From Chamaesiphon sp. 336R_metabinner_41 (lineage in GTDB: Bacteria > Cyanobacteriota > Cyanobacteriia > Cyanobacteriales > Chamaesiphonaceae), in contig JANYDE010000059.1 of assembly GCA_025359915.1 (NCBI GenBank), forward strand, positions 1 to 40,282: a DNA stretch of 40,282 nt, written 5' to 3'. Shown in pieces: positions 24,334-32,140 of the stretch. The notes beneath the pieces were generated by a model. That model saw nothing but the letters and a program-made list of their open reading frames with translations, was not told the origin of the DNA and did no database searches. The stretch's first letter is position 1, and every line of letters starts with the position of its first letter. The position numbers and the translations under genes were made by a program.

Positions 24334-25468
24334 AATTATTAGTAGGTGGCTCTGATTTTAATAGTTTATCGACTTCAGGATCGTAAATTGCTAACATCCA
24401 ATTTTGAGCCAGTTTGACTTGAATGATATCCAAATTCCTAGTCTTCCGTAAATCCGCCTTATTAAGATTAGCACCACAGAGATTTACTTGATATAGATCG
24501 GATCCACTGAGATCGGCTTTAGTCAGATTTGCTTTACTCAAAGTTGCGCCACGGAGATTTGCACCGATTAAGATGGCACCAGTGAGATTAGTATTACCCA
24601 AACTAGCATTAGTCAAGATGGCTCCATCAAGAATGGCATTACTTAAATTTGCCTTATTGAGATTAGCTTCATGTAAACTTGCCGAACTCAGATTCGTATT
24701 ACTCAAGTCAGCCTGAATTAGATTTGCTCGATCGAGTTGAACTTTGGTAAGATTAGCACTATTGAGATTAGCATGACTGAGATTAGTCAAGTTGAGACTA
24801 GCTCCACGTAAGTCGGCTTTGATTAAAGCGGAATTATTGAGTTTTGCTCGATCAAGATTTGCCCCGACGAGATTAGCCTCACACAAATTTGACAAACTCA
24901 GATCCAGATATTGACTATCACTTTCCAGATCTGTCTGGCGGCGATTAATTACTGTTAATGCCGCTTGAGAGTCAGTCCGAATTGTTGGTAATTGCGAGAT
25001 ATCTTGTCCTTTGATACTCTGCTTCCCGCGCACAAAAGAAGACAATACTTCCATAATCGTCCAGCCATCTCGCGGCGAATCATTGGCAATCCTTTCGAGA
25101 GCATAAATCCCGCCAATTCTAATTGTCTCTTCCTTATTACCCAATTGCTCGATCGATCTGGTAAATCGTTCAGTAATCAGTCGATTTTCGCCTTGGGAAA
25201 AATTGAGGAATAAAATCGAGCCACCAAAAATCGTAGCACTGGTACTCAGACTTGCAATAACCAGTCGAATTAACTCTAAAATAAAGTTGCGCCGACTGAG
25301 TTTTTCGGCTAACTTTAACTGATCGATCGCTGCTTGCCAATTAGCATCAGCATTAATATTACCACCGCCCTGTGCTTTCCACATCTCGTAGGCTTTCGCC
25401 CGAATAACTTCCGGTGCAATCGGATCTGGGATAATTAATGATTGCAAAAATTGAACGATCGTGATCAT
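24332..25468 (-). CDS. Pentapeptide-repeat membrane protein (first of two)
   Basis: A 378-residue protein. A hydrophobic helix pair lies at about 62-90 (ILELIRLVIASLSTSATIFGGSILFL). A conserved module follows that I know from many cyanobacterial pentapeptide proteins: RFTRSIEQLGN, RIGGIYALERIANDSPRDGWTIMEVLSSFVRG. From about residue 185 to 355 there are some 30 pentapeptides of the A(D/N)Lxx type (ANLVG-ANLDR-AKLNN and so on), forming a right-handed beta-helix. Function is unknown; some relatives contact membranes or DNA gyrase, but nothing here shows that. The stop codon lies in a heptamer array. It is related to the protein at 39436-40176. Confidence 0.88.
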   Translation of the reverse strand: MITIVQFLQSLIIPDPIAPEVIRAKAYEMWKAQGGGNINADANWQAAIDQLKLAEKLSRRNFILELIRLVIASLSTSATIFGGSILFLNFSQGENRLITERFTRSIEQLGNKEETIRIGGIYALERIANDSPRDGWTIMEVLSSFVRGKQSIKGQDISQLPTIRTDSQAALTVINRRQTDLESDSQYLDLSLSNLCEANLVGANLDRAKLNNSALIKADLRGASLNLTNLSHANLNSANLTKVQLDRANLIQADLSNTNLSSASLHEANLNKANLSNAILDGAILTNASLGNTNLTGAILIGANLRGATLSKANLTKADLSGSDLYQVNLCGANLNKADLRKTRNLDIIQVKLAQNWMLAIYDPEVDKLLKSEPPTNN

Positions 25469-25546
25469 TATTGTGCTGATGCAGGATGTTGACGGGGGCG
25501 GTGATGTGGCAAGATAAGAGCAGGATTATATCAATATTTTTTACAG

Positions 25547-26689
25547 ATGCAAACGGGTAAAAACTCTATACTTAGTCGCTGTCTTGTCGCAGTTGTATGG
25601 GCGGGGAACCCGCCCACACTGCGCCGCTGGCGACAATTGTTCCAGACAGGGGTAGTCGCAGTGTTGCTACTGACTCTATCGGCGGGGATTAGTGCCGCAA
25701 CGCTATTACCATCGGGTAATGCAATTACTGACGGACAGGCGATCTTGCGATATGCATTACCGATCGACAATAAACCAGTTCGGGATCTTCAGAATAGTCT
25801 AGAGGATATTTCTAATCATCTGCGCGGGAAACAGTGGAGTACGATTAGTGGCGATATCAAAAAAGCTGCTGCGGTATTGAAAACCAAGCAAGCTGACATT
25901 CTCAAAGGTGTCCCCGCAGCGAAGCAAGCGCAAGCACAGACTTTGCTCAACGATATTCAAGCTAACGTCGATGCACTGGTTCTTTCCGCCGATGCCAAGG
26001 ATAAGCCACAAGTTCAATCCGAACGCGCTCTAGCTTTAGCAAAAATTGGTACGCTTGAAGCTGCAATGGTGACAGGTTTTCCTTTTAAAGTGCCAGCAGA
26101 ATATAGCAATATACCACAGCTTCAAGGTCGGGCAACGATCGCGCTCAAGACTACCAAAGGTGATATCAATCTGATTGTGGATGGATATACCGCCCCAGTT
26201 ACGGCTGGTAACTTCGTCGATCTCGTTCAACGGGGATTTTACAATAATCTCGCTTTCACCCGCGCCGAGAATGATTATGTGCTCCAAATTGGCGATCCTC
26301 CAGGTGATGAAATCGGTTTCATCGATCCCAAAACCAAGAAATATCGCGCGATTCCCTTAGAAGTAATGGTCAAAGGCGACAAAGAACCGATGTATGGAAT
26401 TACGATGGAAGATGCTGGACGATTCCGCGAGGAGCCAGTACTACCTTTCTCCTCCTATGGCGCAGTTGCGATGGCACGTTCTGACGCGGATCCCAATGGT
26501 GGTTCGTCTCAATTTTTCTTCTTCCTGTTCGAGCCAGAACTAACTCCCGCTGGACGAAATCTGCTCGACGGACGTTATACCGTATTCGGTTATGTGACAT
26601 CGGGACAAGAAGTCCTCGGACAACTCAAAGCTGACGACAAAATCACATCTGCAAAAGTGATTGAAGGCGCGGATTTGTTGAAAGTTTAG
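25547..26689 (+). CDS. Lumenal cyclophilin-type peptidyl-prolyl isomerase (PsbQ-like N-domain)
   Basis: A 380-residue protein of the cyanobacterial/plastid CYP38/TLP40 type. After an N-terminal segment with the hydrophobic signal VVAVLLLTLSAGISAATLLPSG (about 36-57), residues about 60-170 form a helical PsbQ-like bundle. The cyclophilin fold then starts at GRATIALKTTKGDINLIVDGYTAPVTAGNFVDLVQRGFYNNLAFTR and continues to the C-terminus (GSSQFFFFLFEP, GRYTVFGYVTSG). It is expected to help photosystem II assembly in the thylakoid lumen. The N-terminal part (WAGNPPTLRRW) is encoded by a palindromic GC-rich repeat at 25598-25616, so an extended or displaced signal region is possible. It is separated by 78 bp from the divergent pentapeptide gene. 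Confidence 0.9.
   Translation: MQTGKNSILSRCLVAVVWAGNPPTLRRWRQLFQTGVVAVLLLTLSAGISAATLLPSGNAITDGQAILRYALPIDNKPVRDLQNSLEDISNHLRGKQWSTISGDIKKAAAVLKTKQADILKGVPAAKQAQAQTLLNDIQANVDALVLSADAKDKPQVQSERALALAKIGTLEAAMVTGFPFKVPAEYSNIPQLQGRATIALKTTKGDINLIVDGYTAPVTAGNFVDLVQRGFYNNLAFTRAENDYVLQIGDPPGDEIGFIDPKTKKYRAIPLEVMVKGDKEPMYGITMEDAGRFREEPVLPFSSYGAVAMARSDADPNGGSSQFFFFLFEPELTPAGRNLLDGRYTVFGYVTSGQEVLGQLKADDKITSAKVIEGADLLKV
25598..25616. repeat. GC-rich palindrome inside the PPIase signal region
   Basis: TGGGCGGG-GAA-CCCGCCCA, perfect 8-bp arms. It resembles a palindromic repeat that is usually intergenic in cyanobacteria, and here lies within the first 25 codons of the PPIase gene. Confidence 0.7.
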
Positions 26690-26730
26690 GCGAGGGGGCT
26701 GGGGGACTGGGGGACTGCGGCTGAATGCTT

Positions 26731-28659
26731 CTACGGCGAAGGCTCGCCAGGACTCACTGCCGAACTCGGAGTAACCGCTGGAGTTGCGGATGGTGGTGTG
26801 GATGTAGACTTGCTTTGAGTGAGTACCCACCCTCCAGCACCGATCGATCCTAATAATACTAAACCGATCGCCCCTAACAGTAGGGGTTTTTTGTGATTAG
26901 GAGCGGAAACTCTCGCAGGTGTTGCAGCACGAAGCCGTTGACGTTCGATGTCGATATTCCCACTGTGGCTTTCGGGACTAGTCAGCAGCAGAGTATCTGA
27001 GTGCGTAGAAACAAGCACATCTGTTGGCAAATCCTGGAGTACAGTACTGTTTTGTCCCGCTTCAACTGGTTGTTTTACTTGACAGTGGATCAGCGCGACA
27101 GTGGAATTATCATGTCCGTTGTGAGTATTTGCCATATTGATCGTGCGCTGACAAGCAGTAGTCAGATCCACCTTACCTTCCAGGACAGGGAGAATCTCAG
27201 TTTGCCAGTACTGATCTACTCGATCTCGATCGCTAACTCCGTCAGAACACAGCATAAAGATACACTCCTCATCAATAATCAGCCTGCGAATATTCGGATG
27301 AAGAGCTGTCGAAGAATTCATCCCCAAAGCTTGAAATAATGAACCAGAACTAGTCATACCCAAAGCTTCTCGATATAAGATGCCACCGAGTCGGACTTCT
27401 CTAGTTGCCATATCGTCATCCAATGTCATTTGATGACAACCAGTGCGAGTAATCCGATAGACACGACTATCGCCAATATGGGCGAGATAGGCCTCATGAC
27501 CGTAAACTAGCGTCATCACCATTGTTGTTCCCATTCGCTCGCGTTCCTGACGATTCTCGCTGTCATTGCGGAGACTTATTTGGTCATTGGCAACACAGGT
27601 AGAGTTCTCGATTTGAATTGCGATACTATCGGGATAGCGATTTTCGGGTTTATCCAGGACATTTTCGATCCGACGGCGAATAGTTTCGATTGCTAAGTTA
27701 GACGCTACTTCTCCGCCTTGATGTCCGCCAACTCCATCACAAACGATCGCTAGACTGAGGTCGTAGCCAGTATTCTGGTATAGAGGTTCGCCACTGGCTG
27801 GGTAGCAAGCATCTTCATTTTGCTCTCTAGTCGGGCCTGTATGACTGAGTGTCAGATAATTACAATTGAGAAATTGTTTTTGACCGACAGTCCGCAGAGC
27901 TTCGTCAAGTACAGCGATTAACTGTGTAGCGGTGACAATCTCTTCTTTTACCAATCCATCGCAGATTTTCTCTAGAGTTTGGGCAATCCCAATCCGGGCA
28001 TGTTTTTGGAAGTGCTTCCACAATTTGCCTAGCTCGGCTAATTTTGGGCGCGATTCCCCATTCGGCATAAATTCAATGATCCGCAATAGACCGCCTTCAA
28101 CCCGTAATAATTCTGGGTGTAGCAACGTTCTGCTGACCTCCTCAACATGCATCGAATCCCACAAATTCGCTATTTGCCAGAGCCAATTGAGTTGGCGCAT
28201 CGATCCAGCATTTTTCCAACTTTCATTCAGTTCTGGCATCAATTTACCAGCAAATGCAGCTCCTAAACCCTCACTGTAAATTGGTGCTTTTTCGAGGAAC
28301 CAGAGCGTACTAGTCCGTCGTCCAGATCGATTGAAAGGGATTGCACCGTAAACTTGAGGTACGTGGGGACGATGCCCGATTAAGCGGAGATAAGGAAGAA
28401 TATATTCGGGTGCTTTCTCTGTAGCTTCAGGTTGCCAGCCCGGTTTCATATCCAATACTACCCGACTATTCACGACGATATAACGGTTATTTGCCAATGT
28501 CTGACCGACTTTCAAGTTGGAGACATCTTCGCCCACAGCCCATAAATAAACCTTCGGAATGGCGGTACGGCAATGAGCGCAAAAATTTTGACTCGCTGGA
28601 TTCGGAGCCTGACATTCAGGATTTTGGCAGACGATTTTTGCAGCTAGTTGATTGGTCAT
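26731..28659 (-). CDS. Zinc ribbon-pseudokinase-PP2C phosphatase with C-terminal membrane anchor (second of two)
   Basis: A 642-residue PPM phosphatase. A zinc ribbon sits at C11/C16 and C27/C30 (CQNPEC, FCAHC). Residues about 50-260 look like a degenerate kinase (LANNRYIVVNSRVVLD, LNWLWQIANLWDSMHVEEV) without catalytic HRD or DFG. The PP2C domain runs from about 270 to 535: THTGPTREQNEDACYP, VCDGVGGHQGGE, RMGTTMVMTL, AHIGDSRVYRI, LCSDGVSDRDR, GHDNSTVALI, with the metal ligands intact. A single C-terminal helix (LLLGAIGLVLLGSIGAGGWVL, about 593-613) is followed by a Ser/Pro/Thr tail, so the phosphatase should be membrane-tethered with the catalytic part in the cytosol. It is a paralog in architecture of 7120-9168. 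It converges on the PPIase gene. Confidence 0.9.
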   Translation of the reverse strand: MTNQLAAKIVCQNPECQAPNPASQNFCAHCRTAIPKVYLWAVGEDVSNLKVGQTLANNRYIVVNSRVVLDMKPGWQPEATEKAPEYILPYLRLIGHRPHVPQVYGAIPFNRSGRRTSTLWFLEKAPIYSEGLGAAFAGKLMPELNESWKNAGSMRQLNWLWQIANLWDSMHVEEVSRTLLHPELLRVEGGLLRIIEFMPNGESRPKLAELGKLWKHFQKHARIGIAQTLEKICDGLVKEEIVTATQLIAVLDEALRTVGQKQFLNCNYLTLSHTGPTREQNEDACYPASGEPLYQNTGYDLSLAIVCDGVGGHQGGEVASNLAIETIRRRIENVLDKPENRYPDSIAIQIENSTCVANDQISLRNDSENRQERERMGTTMVMTLVYGHEAYLAHIGDSRVYRITRTGCHQMTLDDDMATREVRLGGILYREALGMTSSGSLFQALGMNSSTALHPNIRRLIIDEECIFMLCSDGVSDRDRVDQYWQTEILPVLEGKVDLTTACQRTINMANTHNGHDNSTVALIHCQVKQPVEAGQNSTVLQDLPTDVLVSTHSDTLLLTSPESHSGNIDIERQRLRAATPARVSAPNHKKPLLLGAIGLVLLGSIGAGGWVLTQSKSTSTPPSATPAVTPSSAVSPGEPSP

Positions 28660-28907
28660 GGGGTTGAGGTTGCTCCAGTCAGCCGATAGTTTACGCTATC
28701 ATGGCAAGTCAGGTGTATTGCTTGATACGATCAAGATCGCACGATCTAAAATAATCAAGATTATTCAATATGACAGATCGGTGCGTATTCTCCTAGAATA
28801 GATCGAAATTTTGGAGAGAAAGTGTCAATCCAAATTTTAACCTGCGATCGCTGGCTAATTTCTGTATCTATATAAAAATAAATCCGCCCACTCTTCTAAA
28901 AATACCC

Positions 28908-29807
28908 ATGATTTCTCCTTATCAAACACCTTTACCTCTAAAAAGTGGGGATTTGCTGCGAGTAATTGCTCCTAGTGGTAGATTACGCGAACGAGCCGCC
29001 CTAGAGCGAGGAATTGAAATTTGGCGACAGCAAGGCTATCGGGTGGAAGTCTCCGCGCAAGTCACTGAGGGATGGGGCTACCTAGCAGGTACAGATGCCG
29101 CTAGACGTGCCCAATTAGCTGCGGCGTGGGACTCAGATGATTGTAGAGCGATTCTCTGCGTCAGAGGCGGTTATGGCGGGATGCGGTTATTGGAAGATTG
29201 GGCATGGAGTCCAACGGCGACACCGAAATGGTTGATTGGTTTTTCAGATATTACGGCGTTATTGTGGAGTCTCGCACAGCAGGGCATTGTCGGCGTACAT
29301 GGGCCATTATTGACCACTTTAGCAGATGAGCCGGATTGGTCGATCGATCGATTATTTGGACTAGTTACTGGAAAACCACTCGCCCCACTTCAGGGCGATA
29401 GCTGGGTGGGAGGAGTAGCCACTGGAAAATTATTTCCTTGCAATCTCACCGTGGCGACTCATCTACTCGGTACTCCATTTCAGCCCGATTTAACTGGTAC
29501 AATTTTAGCGATCGAAGATATCACCGAAGCTCCCTATCGAATCGATCGATTACTCACTCACTGGCGATTAACGGGCACACTATCAAAGCTTGCGGGAATT
29601 GCCATCGGTAGATTTAGCCAATGCGATGCACCTGAAGGTATTCCCAGTTTCACTGTAGCAGAAGTTTTGCGCGATCGACTCACCGATCTAAACATTCCCA
29701 TCGTCGCCAATCTTCCTTTCGGACACGACGGCTGTAATGCTGCTTTACCAGTCGGCGCAATTGCTGTTTTGGATGGAAATACGGGTGAATTGAGAATTAG
29801 TGAATAG
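28908..29807 (+). CDS. Muramoyltetrapeptide LD-carboxypeptidase (peptidase S66)
   Basis: A 299-residue S66 family protein (LdcA/MccF type). It cleaves the terminal D-Ala from the tetrapeptide of recycled cell-wall muropeptides in the cytosol. Motifs: APSGR at the start, CVRGGYGGMRLLE, the nucleophile Ser113 in GFSDITALLW, the catalytic Glu region AIEDITEAPYRIDRLLTHW, and the catalytic His in LPFGHDGCNAALPVG. No signal peptide is present, consistent with cytosolic recycling. It starts at ATG 28908 and is followed after 84 bp, across a heptamer array, by the DUF3067 gene on the same strand. Confidence 0.9.
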   Translation: MISPYQTPLPLKSGDLLRVIAPSGRLRERAALERGIEIWRQQGYRVEVSAQVTEGWGYLAGTDAARRAQLAAAWDSDDCRAILCVRGGYGGMRLLEDWAWSPTATPKWLIGFSDITALLWSLAQQGIVGVHGPLLTTLADEPDWSIDRLFGLVTGKPLAPLQGDSWVGGVATGKLFPCNLTVATHLLGTPFQPDLTGTILAIEDITEAPYRIDRLLTHWRLTGTLSKLAGIAIGRFSQCDAPEGIPSFTVAEVLRDRLTDLNIPIVANLPFGHDGCNAALPVGAIAVLDGNTGELRISE

Positions 29808-29841
29808 TGAATAAAATTATGGACATTCACCAGCATCCAAT

Positions 29842-29883
29842 CTCCCATCTCCCATCTCCCATCTCCCATCTCCCATCTCCCAT
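29842..29883. repeat. Tandem heptamer (CTCCCAT)x6 next to a start codon
   Basis: Six perfect copies followed by CTCCTAAA and the ATG at 29892. The same unit occurs at 35514-35583 and, as its complement, at 4555-4575. Confidence 0.93.
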
Positions 29884-29891
29884 CTCCTAAA

Positions 29892-30200
29892 ATGACTGGA
29901 CAAAAACTTCGCGAAATTATTACGACAAAATGGGACTATTCCTATGATGTACAGATCAAAAAGACTCCAGGTAAAATATTTTTACAGGTAATGTGGAAAT
30001 ATCAAGAACAGGCTTCTTTTCCACTTTCAGAAGTAGATTATTTAGCTCATCTAGATACAGTCGGATCTTATCTAGCGGCGATGGGTGCTGTTGAGCAAGT
30101 CCAAAATTTTATCGATAAAACTACCGAAAGACCAAGATTAGGAAAAGCGGTGAGTATCTTACTGAAATTGGGAGATCGATCGTCTGAATGGATCTTATAA
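29892..30200 (+). CDS. DUF3067 family protein
   Basis: A 102-residue protein of a family conserved in cyanobacteria and plastid-bearing eukaryotes. Recognised by the pattern WDYSYDVQIKKTPGKIFLQVMWKYQEQASFPLSEVDYLAHLD and the C-terminal RPRLGKAVSILLKLGDRSSEWIL. A small soluble alpha/beta protein with no known function. The start lies eight bases after a (CTCCCAT)6 array with no obvious Shine-Dalgarno. It ends 4 bp before the stop of the convergent CobW gene. Confidence 0.9.
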   Translation: MTGQKLREIITTKWDYSYDVQIKKTPGKIFLQVMWKYQEQASFPLSEVDYLAHLDTVGSYLAAMGAVEQVQNFIDKTTERPRLGKAVSILLKLGDRSSEWIL

Positions 30201-30203
30201 AAA

Positions 30204-31172
30204 TTAGCTCAGACAAGCGATAAATGCGCTGCGAAGAGCGGTTTGATCTAAATTGCGTCCGATGAACACTAATTGATTATTACGCGCTTCTGAAGGCTTC
30301 CAGGGTCGATCAATTCGACCATCGAAAATCATGTGAACGCCTTGAAAAACAAAGCGACAATTGTTACCCGTAATATTCAAAATCCCCTTCATCCGAAAGA
30401 TATCTTGTCCTTGGGTTTTGAGTAGTTCGCTAATCCAGATGTTTAGTTTTTCGACATCGATCGAACCCTCAGCTACCAAGGAAATCGAACCGACTGTTTC
30501 ATCATGAACATGAGCTTCTTCGCCGAGAAAACCTGGGTCAATTTCTAAGGCTCGATCGAGATCGAAAGCATTTACACCTAAGATAGAATCTAGATCTACC
30601 TCTGAATTTTGAGTCCGATATATTTTCGCCATCGCATTCATCTGACGAATCCGTTTTTCGAGGATATCTAATTCTGCGGGGCTAATTAAGTCGATCTTAT
30701 TTAACAAGATTCGATCGGCAAAAGCAATCTGTTCTACCGCCTCATCTGCATCCCAATGTTGACTAATATGTTTGGCATCAACAACCGTAACGACTGCATC
30801 TAAATAAGTCTGATTCTGGACATCCTCATCCACAAAGAAAGTTTGAATAATCGGTGCTGGATCTGCCAAGCCTGTAGTTTCAATTACCAATCGATCGAAC
30901 TCATCTCGTCGTCTGACTAATTTAGAAATAATCCGAATTAAATCTCCCCGCACCGTGCAACAAATGCACCCATTGTTCATCTCAAATATTTCTTCGTCAG
31001 TATCGACAATCAACTGATTATCGATACCAATCTCACCAAACTCATTGACAATTACTGCTACCTTTTTACCATGATCCTCGCTCAGAATTCGGTTTAGGAG
31101 CGTCGTTTTACCTGCACCTAAATAGCCAGTTAGAACTGTCACGGGAATGTTAGAAGATGCTGAATTAGTCAT
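30204..31172 (-). CDS. CobW/COG0523 family GTPase
   Basis: A 322-residue G3E GTPase. Walker A is GYLGAGKTTLLNRIL (16-30); the COG0523 metal motif GCICC (C69, C71, C72) lies in MNNGCICCTVRGDL. Further motifs are ETTGLADPAPI, a base-recognition LLNKIDL and a C-terminal CobW domain (about 220-315, ISLVAEGSIDVEKLN, RPWKPSEARNNQLVFIGR). Such proteins act as zinc metallochaperones or help insert cobalt or other metals; a His-rich stretch typical of some zinc members is missing. I see no Zur box directly upstream, where a palindrome lies instead. It starts at ATG 31172. Confidence 0.9.
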   Translation of the reverse strand: MTNSASSNIPVTVLTGYLGAGKTTLLNRILSEDHGKKVAVIVNEFGEIGIDNQLIVDTDEEIFEMNNGCICCTVRGDLIRIISKLVRRRDEFDRLVIETTGLADPAPIIQTFFVDEDVQNQTYLDAVVTVVDAKHISQHWDADEAVEQIAFADRILLNKIDLISPAELDILEKRIRQMNAMAKIYRTQNSEVDLDSILGVNAFDLDRALEIDPGFLGEEAHVHDETVGSISLVAEGSIDVEKLNIWISELLKTQGQDIFRMKGILNITGNNCRFVFQGVHMIFDGRIDRPWKPSEARNNQLVFIGRNLDQTALRSAFIACLS

Positions 31173-31195
31173 AAAGATAAAAATAAGTGGGGTTT

Positions 31196-31228
31196 ATATC
31201 CCCGACTTCTTAAAGAAGTCGGGGATAT
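31196..31228. repeat. Perfect 16-bp palindrome upstream of the CobW gene
   Basis: Arms ATATCCCCGACTTCTT and AAGAAGTCGGGGATAT around a central A. It lies between hicB and cobW, both on the minus strand, and is near-identical to the palindrome at 23488. Confidence 0.88.
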
Positions 31229-31246
31229 GCTTGGTTACTAATCTTG

Positions 31247-31414
31247 TCAATTCGATTGTCTCGCAGTAGCAACTTCTAACCAACCTTGAATCGCCTCCGT
31301 GAGCATTTCCAAAAGAATCTCGTAACTTTCCGCCCATGTATGACATCCTGGTAATGCAGGTACAGAGGCACACCAGACATCATCTTCTTGCCAAATTACT
31401 GCTTTAATTTTCAT
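31247..31414 (-). CDS. Small HicB-like protein (orphan antitoxin type)
   Basis: A 55-residue frame, MKIKAVIWQEDDVWCASVPALPGCHTWAESYEIL and onward, ending ATARQSN. It matches the N-terminal half of HicB antitoxins (ExDxxWxASVPxLPGCxTxGxTxxEAlxMlxEAIxGWLE). The typical C-terminal DNA-binding part is missing, and no hicA-like toxin gene lies on either side (83 bases upstream and the palindrome downstream). So it is probably an orphan HicB-fold protein, as is common in cyanobacteria. The start ATG 31414 is the only good one. It lies downstream of the Uma2 gene on the same strand, possibly in one transcript. Confidence 0.75.
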   Translation of the reverse strand: MKIKAVIWQEDDVWCASVPALPGCHTWAESYEILLEMLTEAIQGWLEVATARQSN

Positions 31415-31496
31415 GAAACTTAAATGGGAATTTAAGGAAATCTATTTGCTCAGATATTCGTTTATTGTATCATCAATACAACAGAGCCTAGATCGT

Positions 31497-32033
31497 CTAA
31501 AATAATCGATCGATCTCAACTGACAACTCAGGAAATAGATCGTCTACAATTACTTCACCATTGAAATAAGTTTTCGGTGCTCGATCGACATACAATACAG
31601 TAACGCTTTTTTCAGTTGGATCTACCACCCAGACTTGCAATACACCCCCAGCTAAATAACTACTAGATTTTTGAATCATCTGTCCGAAAGTTTGTCCAGG
31701 TGAGATAATTTCAATCGCTAGTTCTGGTGCTACAGGACAAGCCGCATTTTCATTCCAACTTGCTGGCAATCTGTCGAATGAAACGTAAATTAAATCTGGT
31801 ACGGGTGTATAACCATCGCTTAGATCGAATGCCCATTCCATTTCAGTCCGACCGCGATCTTTCGCCCATTCTTGGAGAATATACAGGATCCGACGAGCAG
31901 ATCTGGCGTGAAAATATTTAGGAGACATTTTAGCTACTGCGATGCCGTCGATTAATTCGTAAGTGAGATCGCTAGCATCTGCTAACGCCCAGAATTCTGC
32001 TAAGGTAAGTTTTTTCGTGATGGTGGCGATCAT
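31497..32033 (-). CDS. Uma2 family protein (DUF820, PD-(D/E)XK-like fold)
   Basis: A 178-residue Uma2 protein. Cyanobacteria carry many copies of this family, which has a restriction-endonuclease-like fold, but its activity is not established. Family signatures: LTLAEFWALADASDLTYELIDGIAVAKMSP at the start, VPDLIYVSFDRLP with the Asp of the putative active site, PELAIEIISPGQ with a Glu, and YLAGGVLQVWVVDPTEKSVTVL towards the end. Length is normal. It starts at ATG 32033. It is 107 bp from the prk gene end and upstream of the small HicB-like gene. Confidence 0.88.
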   Translation of the reverse strand: MIATITKKLTLAEFWALADASDLTYELIDGIAVAKMSPKYFHARSARRILYILQEWAKDRGRTEMEWAFDLSDGYTPVPDLIYVSFDRLPASWNENAACPVAPELAIEIISPGQTFGQMIQKSSSYLAGGVLQVWVVDPTEKSVTVLYVDRAPKTYFNGEVIVDDLFPELSVEIDRLF

Positions 32034-32083
32034 GGTAATAGCGATCGAATTAGACCGATTCTATTCTAACAATATCTAAACAT

Positions 32084-32112
32084 AAAAAGAGAGGGTCGTA
32101 TTTAACGCCCTC
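32084..32112 (-). terminator. Terminator of prk
   Basis: On the minus strand GAGGGCGT...ACGACCCTC followed by TCTTTTTATG forms a hairpin with U-tract, about 30 bases after the prk stop. Confidence 0.7.
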
Positions 32113-32140
32113 CCATCTTCATCACGAAACTAGCTTATAA

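Noticed and set aside
31415-31496. A possible hicA toxin gene next to hicB
   Set aside because: Only 82 bases are available and no HicA-like frame exists there or in the 50 bases downstream of hicB.
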